From contig JALURJ010000214.1 in the NCBI GenBank assembly GCA_027016915.1, positions 1 to 10,215 on the forward strand: a stretch of 10,215 nucleotides of DNA, given 5' to 3'. The notes beneath the pieces were generated by a model, which did not search any database, had not been told where the DNA came from, and worked only from the letters and a program-made list of their open reading frames with translations. Of this stretch, positions 1 through 6,202 are shown one piece after another (the stretch's first letter is position 1; every line of letters starts with the position of its first letter). The stretch is from Desulfurococcales archaeon (GTDB lineage: Archaea > Thermoproteota > Thermoprotei_A > Sulfolobales > WAQK01). A program made the position numbers and the translations under genes.

Positions 1-975
1 TAGCCCGCCAAGGGCTGTAGCCCCGGCTGCACCAGCTCCCACACGGCCCATCCTAGAAGCGCCTATACCCCTCCCCCTAGAGAAGGCCCCGGCCATGCCG
101 GGTCCCAGGCCTCCGGCGCCGGGGCCAGCCGCCCCCGGCCTGGGGGCTATCCTAATCGCTACCACCCTCGGTCTGGGGGCCTCCTCGAGTAGGGGGCCCA
201 CTATAGACCCCAGCACACGGGCTATCCTAGAGGCCTCACTATAGACTCTCACGTCTACCACGTAAGGGCCTAGCCTGAGGGCTGCGAGCCCCGCTGGATC
301 CTCTACTATTACCTCGAGGGGTATCCTGTGGAGGCCGAGCATTAGGGGCCTATAGTACGCTATGACCTCGCCTTGGCCCTCGATGCTTCCCTGCGATGAC
401 ACCTCGCCCCCCACTATCAGCCAGTACTTTACCCCGCCCCTCGGGGCTCTGACGTGGATTCTCAGGGGGACCCTTTCACCTATGAGGGCCTCGAGTTCAC
501 TCGGAACAATCACCTCGAGTTCCTCTAAGCGCAGGCTCGCCACACTAGACGCTATAGCCACGGAGACCGCTAGGATGGCATAGACCATTAGAGGCCCTAT
601 ACCCAGGAGGACTGCCGGCGCGAAGGGTAGCATGTATACTAGGCACAGCTGGCAGGTCGACCCCAGGGGAGGCCTAGGCGGGCCCCGCTGCTCCCTAGCA
701 CCTGCTACCCGGGAGACTATTAAAGGATAAGCCATCGCCACGGGCAGGGACGACGCCAGCCCCTCCACACCAGTCAGGGGCATGTAGAGTATGGAACCCA
801 GAATTGTGGGGGGATAGGCCCAGGCAGGCCCCAGGATTAATACGGAGAACGAGGCCAGGGGGAGGACCAGGGCCAGCGGATCCTGCGCCCTCACGGCTAG
901 CAGTAGCGATGAGACTACAAGGTAGCTGGAGGTAAGCACTAGGCTAGCGCCTATCCTATCCCGTCCTCGCTGCAT
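1..975 (-). CDS. DUF58-type membrane protein, N-terminal part (3' end outside window)
   Basis: The frame is open for 325 codons from ATG 975 to the window edge with no stop, so the gene is cut at its C-terminus. The start has an SD GGTGGTGAG (981-989) and overlaps the upstream stop by 20 nt. Residues 10-90 and 108-147 are hydrophobic and look like two membrane hairpins. Residues 150-245 read as the beta-sandwich that precedes the DUF58 core: 'GERVPLRIHVRAP' (166-178), then 'YYRPLMLGLHRIPLEVIVED' (207-226) followed by PAGL, matching the usual Y-x-P-x-x-x-G-x-h-x-DPxGL pattern. Residues 277-325 are a Gly/Ala/Arg-rich low-complexity linker (17 Gly and 12 Ala in 49). The diagnostic DUF58 von Willebrand-like core would lie beyond base 1 and is not seen, so the name rests on the N-terminal half plus the MoxR/DUF4129/DUF4350 neighbourhood. 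DUF58 proteins are presumed partners of MoxR ATPases. Confidence 0.75.
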   Translation of the reverse strand, partial: MQRGRDRIGASLVLTSSYLVVSSLLLAVRAQDPLALVLPLASFSVLILGPAWAYPPTILGSILYMPLTGVEGLASSLPVAMAYPLIVSRVAGAREQRGPPRPPLGSTCQLCLVYMLPFAPAVLLGIGPLMVYAILAVSVAIASSVASLRLEELEVIVPSELEALIGERVPLRIHVRAPRGGVKYWLIVGGEVSSQGSIEGQGEVIAYYRPLMLGLHRIPLEVIVEDPAGLAALRLGPYVVDVRVYSEASRIARVLGSIVGPLLEEAPRPRVVAIRIAPRPGAAGPGAGGLGPGMAGAFSRGRGIGASRMGRVGAGAAGATALGGL

Positions 976-1804
976 AGGCGCTCACCACCGATGCCGCCGC
1001 GAGGAGCGCTAGCGCTAGTGCTCCGGGGGCCTCTGCCTCCCTGATCTTATACTTGATATAGTCCATGAAGTGCCCGAGCTGGCTGGATTGGTCTAGGTAG
1101 GGCGTCCTATCCCCTATAAGCTCCCTGATAAACCCGGCGTTACGGGTGTAGAGCTGGTTCATCACGATACCCGTGTCCCCCACGATCACCAGTGCACCCT
1201 CGCCCACGCTGAGCCTCACACCCACTATGTGGGGCCCCCTCTCCTCCCCGGGTGTATAGTATCCGTTATGGTCGCTATCTATGAAGGAGTACGGGGAAGT
1301 CACTAGTAGCGCCTTGGCCCCGCAGCCTTCCGAGGCGTTAATCGGTCTAGGGGCATCGAGTGCCACAGAGTAGCCTCCCTCCCAGTAGGCTAGTGGGTGG
1401 TAGCTCGACCCTAGCCTGTAGACTCCATCTAGAATAGCTGCTCCTCCCCACACCCTACAACCGCTCCCCAGCGCCTCCAGTATGATATTGGAGTAGCCGC
1501 TGTCATCCAGTATCACAACAACGCCGCCGCGGGAGACGTAGTCTATTAGCTCGTCTACCTCTAGGGTGTTGAGGGGCCTAGTCAGCGCGGCTATCACAAC
1601 CGTGTCGTGGGGGTCGAGGTTTCCTACTTGTGTTATATTAGATAGTATCCCGGGCTGGAGGTCCTCGTTCAACTCGGATAGCCCATTCCATCCAGTATTG
1701 TATATCGATAAAGAGGTTGATGTAGGCGCCCCGGATAGGTAGACCACTAATATTATGCACGCAGCCAGCAGGGTGAACCCTAGCGGCACCCTAATCCTTG
1801 GCAT
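956..1804 (-). CDS. DUF4350-like membrane-anchored protein with an EF-hand-like loop
   Basis: The product has 282 residues. An N-terminal membrane anchor (about 8-25) is followed by an external domain and a C-terminal hydrophobic helix (about 259-279). The external part resembles DUF4350, a class I glutamine-amidotransferase-like fold without known catalysis: 'YNTGWNGLSELNEDL' (35-49), 'TVVIAALTRPL' (68-78), 'ELIDYVSRGGVVVILDDSG' (85-103) and 'GEGALVIVGDTGIVMN' (201-216). Residues 176-187 form a complete calcium-loop pattern D-x-D-x-N-G-x5-E. C116 and C161 could pair outside the cell, and N56 and N156 are N-glycosylation sequons. ATG 1804 overlaps the previous gene by 14 nt, and its own 3' end overlaps the DUF58-type gene by 20 nt. 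DUF4350 proteins commonly accompany MoxR, DUF58 and DUF4129 proteins; their function is unknown. The family call comes from motif reading only. Confidence 0.72.
   Translation of the reverse strand: MPRIRVPLGFTLLAACIILVVYLSGAPTSTSLSIYNTGWNGLSELNEDLQPGILSNITQVGNLDPHDTVVIAALTRPLNTLEVDELIDYVSRGGVVVILDDSGYSNIILEALGSGCRVWGGAAILDGVYRLGSSYHPLAYWEGGYSVALDAPRPINASEGCGAKALLVTSPYSFIDSDHNGYYTPGEERGPHIVGVRLSVGEGALVIVGDTGIVMNQLYTRNAGFIRELIGDRTPYLDQSSQLGHFMDYIKYKIREAEAPGALALALLAAASVVSAYAARTG
981..989 (-). promoter_or_regulatory. Shine-Dalgarno site for the DUF58-type gene
   Basis: The minus strand reads GGTGGTGAG, 5 nt before ATG 975. It lies inside the 3' end of the DUF4350-like gene and supports ATG 975 as the start despite the 20-nt overlap. 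The same GGTGGTG core occurs before two other genes of the operon (4558-4565 and 5251-5257). Confidence 0.6.
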
Positions 1805-3611
1805 CCCTTAACGCCCTCAGGCTCTCCTCGAGCTCCCTGGGATCAGGCCTCCTATGAGAGTACAGGTCCCTCTCGGTAAGCCCTAGGAGCCTCCCCATGA
1901 TACTCGAGAGGATCCTCGGGATCCGGGGCTCGACCGCCCTCGCGTAGTGCTCCCTCAGAGTCTCGCTTGGCAGGGGGTCCGGGGCCCCCAGGATCCTCAA
2001 TGCTCTCCTGTAGAATATGACGGCTACAGACGGCGTCAGATCCAGCCTTAGGTACTCGAAGTACCCGCGGGCCCTAGCTCCCACGACCCTGGCTATCCTC
2101 CTCGGCAAGCCCGGGCTCCATTGAAGCGCTACAAGCGAGGCCAGGCTCGGCGCGCCCCCATAAGCGGCTAGAACCAGCGCTAGCGCTAGGGGCACAGCGA
2201 GCCATAGCGGGTTAAGGACTAGGACTGTGTACTCCAGCTTTACTGGCTCATACCCCTCTCCGGATGCCCTAACCTCTATCGTGACAGTCCTCAGGGCCGG
2301 GGCTATGGAGCCTAAGGGCAAGCTCACCATAGCTCTCCCGCCTCCCAGGCGCTCCTCTAGGACGGTGTCACCGTCTACCCTGGCCTCTACCGTGTACTCC
2401 AGCCCATCCTCCAGCACCAGCTGATCGCTAACCCTCCCGGTCAGGGTCAGAGCTACTGTTGGCACTGAAGCCTCGACGCCGGGTATCCTCCCCTCCACAC
2501 GTACTCTAGCCCTGTACACGGCGCCAGCGTAGGATCCCCAGGGATCCACCGTCACCGTGACCTCATGGGTGCCAGGGCTGATGTTCCCGGAGGGGACCTC
2601 GAGAACAGCTCCAGGAGGCTCTAGAAGGAATCCCAGGATCCTTACGCCATCTATCTCTACTGTGACGTTGGCAGGCCTAGTGGTGTTGAGCCTTATCTCC
2701 AGATTCTCCCCAGCCCTGATGCTGGATGGTATGCTAGCCGTTACCCCTGGCGGGTAGTATTCTATGGATAGTGCGGCCACGGCTAAGCCCTCAAGCCCAG
2801 CGGGCTCTAGTGTCTCAACGCGGACCACTATAGTAGCGTTGAGTACCCCCTCCTCTAGACTGTAGCCCAGGCCCTCGAGCTCCGGGGCCGTGGGTGTAGG
2901 TATTGCTATGGAGGTCCTACCCCGGAACTCCACTGTAGTCCTCCAGCTATACGCTGGTGGCACTGACACTACTACGTGGGCCCTGGCATGGTAGCCCTTA
3001 TCCAGTCCTATGGAGAGTATAGCGGTGTCACCGCCGGGTACCAGTCTGGGCTCTAGTGATACATGGACTGTGAGGCCTCCTGCACGCTCGCCCGCTCCTA
3101 GCGTGAGCTCCTCTACGAGATCCGCTATCCCCTCGACCAGCGCCTCGGCCTCAGCCCTATACTCTCCCCTAAGCTCCGCTGGAGTGACCCTATCAAGTGC
3201 ATCCATGTAGTAGCGTAGCAGGTCCCTCAGCTCGATGTAGTACCCGTAGACCTTCAAAGCGAGGCTCCCACTGGGCCTCCCACTCTCGAGTAACGCTCCC
3301 TCCAGTTCCCCGAGGCTCTCAGCGAGCGCTGCTATCTTAGTGTATACCCTCACGTGTATACCGGCTATCTCCCCCGGCACGGGGGCTGATGCCAGCTCTA
3401 GGGCCTGGGCTTCGGCTCGCTTGTAGTCCCTCGTGGCTAGGGCTTGGAGTGTATCTACTAGGATTGTGTATAGTAGAGAGCCGTCCACATAGGCTTCCGC
3501 CATGGGCCCGGTATTAGCTGGTGGGGCCTGGTGGTCTCCCTGGGCATGGCTGACCCCTGCTAGTAGTGCTAGCGCGACGAGTAGTAGCGCAGCCGCTCTG
3601 GCCCCCTTCAA
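1791..3611 (-). CDS. Secreted multidomain protein with one TM segment and a DUF4129-like C-terminal domain
   Basis: The product has 606 residues. It starts with a signal peptide (charged start, hydrophobic 6-19, likely cleavage after SHA at 21-23). Next come an alpha-helical region (about 38-172) and roughly three beta-rich, Ig-like segments (about 178-288, 289-374, 377-465). A single TM helix follows (about 468-486), then a cytoplasmic helical tail. The tail (about 525-590) resembles DUF4129: 'VIFYRRALRILGAPD' (531-545), 'PSETLREHYARAV' (548-560), 'LTERDLYS' (578-585). Four N-glycosylation sequons (N258, N309, N315, N343) fall in the predicted external beta region. The start is TTG at 3611, overlapping the previous stop as TTGA; the signal peptide directly after it supports this start. 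The topology suggests that the external domains sense or hold an envelope substrate while the tail contacts the cytoplasmic MoxR/DUF58 machinery. That role is inferred. Confidence 0.78.
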   Translation of the reverse strand: MKGARAAALLLVALALLAGVSHAQGDHQAPPANTGPMAEAYVDGSLLYTILVDTLQALATRDYKRAEAQALELASAPVPGEIAGIHVRVYTKIAALAESLGELEGALLESGRPSGSLALKVYGYYIELRDLLRYYMDALDRVTPAELRGEYRAEAEALVEGIADLVEELTLGAGERAGGLTVHVSLEPRLVPGGDTAILSIGLDKGYHARAHVVVSVPPAYSWRTTVEFRGRTSIAIPTPTAPELEGLGYSLEEGVLNATIVVRVETLEPAGLEGLAVAALSIEYYPPGVTASIPSSIRAGENLEIRLNTTRPANVTVEIDGVRILGFLLEPPGAVLEVPSGNISPGTHEVTVTVDPWGSYAGAVYRARVRVEGRIPGVEASVPTVALTLTGRVSDQLVLEDGLEYTVEARVDGDTVLEERLGGGRAMVSLPLGSIAPALRTVTIEVRASGEGYEPVKLEYTVLVLNPLWLAVPLALALVLAAYGGAPSLASLVALQWSPGLPRRIARVVGARARGYFEYLRLDLTPSVAVIFYRRALRILGAPDPLPSETLREHYARAVEPRIPRILSSIMGRLLGLTERDLYSHRRPDPRELEESLRALRDAKD

Positions 3612-3859
3612 CCGGCTAACACCCCGTATACCCTGTAGCCCACTATGACTAGGAACACCGCTAGTAACACGATGTTTACTATCCTGGGTATGTACTCAGG
3701 CCTGGGGTCGGGGGAGGCGAGGGCGTATGATATGAAGTATGACAGTATGGTCATAGACACGTAGACGTCGGGCCTCCCCTCCCCTAGCAGGGCTAGCGCT
3801 GAGTCGAATAGGGCTGTGAGGCTGGCTGTGAGTATGATCATAGCGTCCAGCCTATTCAC
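3608..3859 (-). CDS. Small three-TM membrane protein of the MoxR cluster (unknown function)
   Basis: The product has 83 residues with three hydrophobic helices at about 6-25, 33-49 and 59-79. A short loop (GEGRPD, 26-31) and a Pro-rich loop (SPDPRPEY, 49-56) separate them. I recognise no family. It is a real gene rather than a shadow: it sits precisely between two coupled genes, starts at GTG 3859 overlapping the previous stop by 8 nt, and ends in a TTGA overlap with the next start. A G-rich tract (minus strand, about 3867-3873) lies 7 nt before the GTG and can serve as an SD. Its position directly before the DUF4129-like gene suggests a small membrane subunit of the same complex; this is inference. 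Confidence 0.75.
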   Translation of the reverse strand: MNRLDAMIILTASLTALFDSALALLGEGRPDVYVSMTILSYFISYALASPDPRPEYIPRIVNIVLLAVFLVIVGYRVYGVLAG

Positions 3860-4550
3860 TGGGATGCCCCCCCGATACCCTCAACGTGATCCTACAGGAT
3901 GATCCCGTGCACTCCATCGACTCTAGCCTGGCACTGCCAGCCACAGCCCTACAGGCGGCGGCTAGGGTAGCTAGTACCAGCGGGTTCACGGGGTACCCCA
4001 GGCTATCCCTTAGGGCCCCGTGTATCCTATCCACTATGACCTCGTATACCTCGCCGTGCCTCTCAACGATTACTGAGCCTGTTATACCGTATACCTCGGA
4101 TAGGGTCCTACGGATCTCGCTAGCCGCATCCCCGGGAGCCTCGCTGGCAATGGCTTGCTGGGCTAGCTTATCGAGGCTCACGGCTACGTAGGGCTTACCC
4201 CTCCAGACCCCTACCCCCGGTGGTGGCGGGTCATCCCGTGAGATGTCATCCCGGCTGACCACGAGTACTACCCTACCGTCCTTATACACGGCTACAGGCT
4301 TAGCGTCTAATAGGTTCATGTCTTCCAGCAGCTTAACCAGTAGCTCAGTGAGTGTTCTACTGTAGTCTTGCATGAGACCCACCACGGACTCCCCATAGGT
4401 CATGCCATAGGCTATTACTATGAAGCCCAGCACAGCCACTGACAGCGAGACCCCCAGCAGGCCCTCGGCGCCAGTCACCAGGGAGTACGCCAGGGCTACC
4501 CCCGAGGCGGCTAGTATATTAGCCCCGGCTATGACGAGCCTCGCCTCCAC
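3852..4550 (-). CDS. Two-TM membrane protein with a soluble C-terminal domain (unknown function)
   Basis: I place the start at GTG 4550, giving 232 residues. It follows the upstream stop by 2 nt and has a strong SD (GGTGGTGG, 4558-4565) at 7 nt spacing. The longer frame from GTG 4619 would overlap the upstream gene by 67 nt and adds a Gly/Arg-rich leader without recognisable structure. Residues 5-25 and 30-50 are TM helices. Residues 52-80 form a charged amphipathic helix. Residues 83-125 are beta-rich ('PVAVYKDGRVVLVVSRDD', 85-102) with a PPPPG turn at 108-112. The tail (188-225) is a helix, 'VNPLVLATLAAACRAV', followed by 'ESMECTGSSCRITLRV'. The C-x4-C hairpin loosely recalls the cysteine end of V4R domains, but I do not assign it. 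The soluble part is probably cytoplasmic. Confidence 0.72.
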   Translation of the reverse strand: MEARLVIAGANILAASGVALAYSLVTGAEGLLGVSLSVAVLGFIVIAYGMTYGESVVGLMQDYSRTLTELLVKLLEDMNLLDAKPVAVYKDGRVVLVVSRDDISRDDPPPPGVGVWRGKPYVAVSLDKLAQQAIASEAPGDAASEIRRTLSEVYGITGSVIVERHGEVYEVIVDRIHGALRDSLGYPVNPLVLATLAAACRAVAGSARLESMECTGSSCRITLRVSGGHPSE

Positions 4551-4552
4551 GG

Positions 4553-5242
4553 CTAGGCCACCACCTGTAAATGCACGATTAAGACTGACCTGAGAGCGTA
4601 GTCCGCCGCCACGGCCCACCCAGAGTACGCCTTAAGACGCGCGGCGGTGACGCCCTTGGCTATGAAGGCTGGTATAACGTAGGCCAGGATCCGGGTAGGG
4701 TACAAGGGCTGCACCGTGTATGTGAGGCACACTAGCACGAGGCCCGAGGCGGCTACTGGGGCCGCATAGCTACCAGTCTGAGGCGCGAGGGCCCTCACCG
4801 AGAGGTACTCAGCTACCGGGGCTGCTACCAATAACCCTGCTAAGCCAGCTGACCCCATAGCCACAGCTACAGCTAGGGCCATAGCGGCTAGGACTGAGGC
4901 AGCCGCCCACCCGCCGAGCCTGGACTCCCCCATAGTATTTGGGGCTAGGTACGCGATAACAGCTAAGGCCATCATGTGGGCCGCGCCTAGGGCTAGGCTC
5001 TCCGGTATCGCTAGGGAGGCCAGCACATACCCGGCAGCCACGGCCCCTATAACCCATAGGGGCTCCGCACTAGTCCCCCTGAGCCTCTGTATTGCATATG
5101 CGTTGAAGGACACCGCCAGCCCGGCCAGCGCGGCTGCTACGGCCCAAGGGCTACCCCACAGGATCCTCGCTGCTACGCCCGACGCTATCAGCGGGAGTGA
5201 CTGCGCGATGATCCGCTGGCACCCGAGGGGCTGGGGGCTCAC
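4553..5242 (-). CDS. Polytopic membrane protein of the MoxR cluster (unknown function)
   Basis: The product has 229 residues and is almost entirely hydrophobic. I count about seven or eight TM helices (roughly 11-29, 32-52, 62-80, 86-102, 111-130, 133-150, 160-180, 182-200, with a last weak one at 208-227). Charged residues are few and sit in short loops: 'IQRLRGTSAEP' (51-61), 'TMGESRLGG' (103-111), 'TAARLKAYSG' (199-208). I recognise no catalytic motif or family. GTG 5242 overlaps the MoxR stop in the classic GTGA arrangement, and an SD GGTGGTG (5251-5257) lies 8 nt upstream, so it is translationally coupled to MoxR. A membrane scaffold or channel for the MoxR-linked complex is possible but unproven. 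Confidence 0.75.
   Translation of the reverse strand: MSPQPLGCQRIIAQSLPLIASGVAARILWGSPWAVAAALAGLAVSFNAYAIQRLRGTSAEPLWVIGAVAAGYVLASLAIPESLALGAAHMMALAVIAYLAPNTMGESRLGGWAAASVLAAMALAVAVAMGSAGLAGLLVAAPVAEYLSVRALAPQTGSYAAPVAASGLVLVCLTYTVQPLYPTRILAYVIPAFIAKGVTAARLKAYSGWAVAADYALRSVLIVHLQVVA
4558..4565 (-). promoter_or_regulatory. Shine-Dalgarno site that decides the start of the two-TM protein
   Basis: The minus strand reads GGTGGTGG, then 7 nt that contain the upstream stop TAG, then GTG 4550. This stop-then-start layout argues for 4550 rather than the in-frame GTG at 4619. Confidence 0.65.
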
Positions 5243-6192
5243 TCCTTAGGCACCACCACACTCTCCAGGGCCTCCTCCACAACCTTCCTTGCAGTCACGC
5301 CTTCGGCCTCGTAGTCCGGCTTAATCCAGAGCCTATGCGCTATAGCCTCTACCATGAACCTCTTCACGTCATCCGGAATGGCGTAGTCCCTGCCCTCTAG
5401 TAGCGCGTGCACCCTAGCGAGCCTGTAGAGTGCTATTGCAACCCTATGCCCGGGGCCGAAGTCCACGGCCTCATGCCTCCTGATGTATGTCAGGAGGTCC
5501 ACTATGTACTTGACTACCCTGTCGCTTACGTGGACGAGCTTGGGTATAGACTCTATGAGCTCGCCAGCCTCCTCTGGCGTGGCTACGGGCTCGACGTTGA
5601 ACTCCGCTATCTCATCTGAGCGCACTACTATCTCGTACTCCTCCTCGGGCGTGCTGTACTCGCTCTCTATACTCACCATGAACCTGTCCCTCAGCGTCTC
5701 TATCACCGGGTAGACGCCCTGGGCTATGGGTAGTGGTATCTGCGTAGCTATTATCATGAATGGCCTCCTAAGCTCGTAGGTCACACCATCTATGGTGACC
5801 TGCCTCTCCTCCATAGCCTCGAGTAGAGCTGCCTGGCTCCTCGTCGGGGTCCTGTTGAGCTCGTCGAAGAATACTATATGACTGAATATGGGTCCCCTAA
5901 CAAGCCTCCTCGTACCGTCCAGCTGGTATATATGGAAACCCGTTATGTCACTCGGGAGTATGTCGGGGTGGCCCTGGATCCTACCGAACTCCCCACCCAG
6001 GGCCCTAGCCAGGGCCCTCGCTGTCAGGGTCTTCCCCGTGCCAGGCGGGCCCTCTATGAGGACATGTCCCTCCGAGAATAGCGCGCATACTATAGTCTCC
6101 AGCTGGCTCCTCTTACCTACTATTACCTTAGAGGTCTCACTCAGAACAGCCTTAATCAGTTCCCGGGCTTTGTCGAAGTCCAATGGTCTCAC
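5239..6192 (-). CDS. MoxR-family AAA+ ATPase
   Basis: The product has 317 residues, normal for the family. Walker A is GPPGTGKT (48-55), Walker B is 'IVFFDELNR' (106-114), the arginine-finger segment is 'LRDRF' (167-171), and the sensor-2 region is 'FGPGHRVAIAL' (245-255, R250). The lid ends with 'GRDYAIPDDVKR' (267-278). MoxR proteins are cytoplasmic hexameric chaperone-like ATPases that act with von Willebrand or DUF58 partners in maturation of target proteins. Where most family members have ATQNP, this one reads ATQIP (149-153), so the usual sensor-1 Asn is Ile. The usual LPEA before the finger is also altered (VIET, 163-166). The start GTG 6192 lies 10 nt after the previous stop and lacks a good SD; TTG 6183, just behind GGTGAG, is an alternative that removes only three residues. 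The downstream gene overlaps by GTGA. Confidence 0.95.
   Translation of the reverse strand: MRPLDFDKARELIKAVLSETSKVIVGKRSQLETIVCALFSEGHVLIEGPPGTGKTLTARALARALGGEFGRIQGHPDILPSDITGFHIYQLDGTRRLVRGPIFSHIVFFDELNRTPTRSQAALLEAMEERQVTIDGVTYELRRPFMIIATQIPLPIAQGVYPVIETLRDRFMVSIESEYSTPEEEYEIVVRSDEIAEFNVEPVATPEEAGELIESIPKLVHVSDRVVKYIVDLLTYIRRHEAVDFGPGHRVAIALYRLARVHALLEGRDYAIPDDVKRFMVEAIAHRLWIKPDYEAEGVTARKVVEEALESVVVPKE
5251..5257 (-). promoter_or_regulatory. Shine-Dalgarno site for the polytopic membrane protein
   Basis: The minus strand reads GGTGGTG followed by CCTAAGGA and GTG 5242. It lies inside the last codons of the MoxR gene, supporting the 4-nt GTGA overlap and translational coupling. Confidence 0.55.
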
Positions 6193-6202
6193 CAGCGAGG
6201 CG

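Noticed and set aside
362..583. Plus-strand open frame opposite the DUF58-type gene
   Set aside because: It is rich in Ser, Thr and Pro, lacks any domain or SD, and is the complement of a well-supported membrane protein frame.
1006..2190. Recurrent GCTAGCGCTAG-like repeats
   Set aside because: They are explained by Ala-Leu alternation (GCG/CTA codons) in membrane helices rather than by a DNA repeat.
4551..4619. Extended N-terminus of the two-TM protein from GTG 4619
   Set aside because: It would overlap the upstream gene by 67 nt, has no good SD, and GTG 4550 has a strong SD right after the upstream stop.
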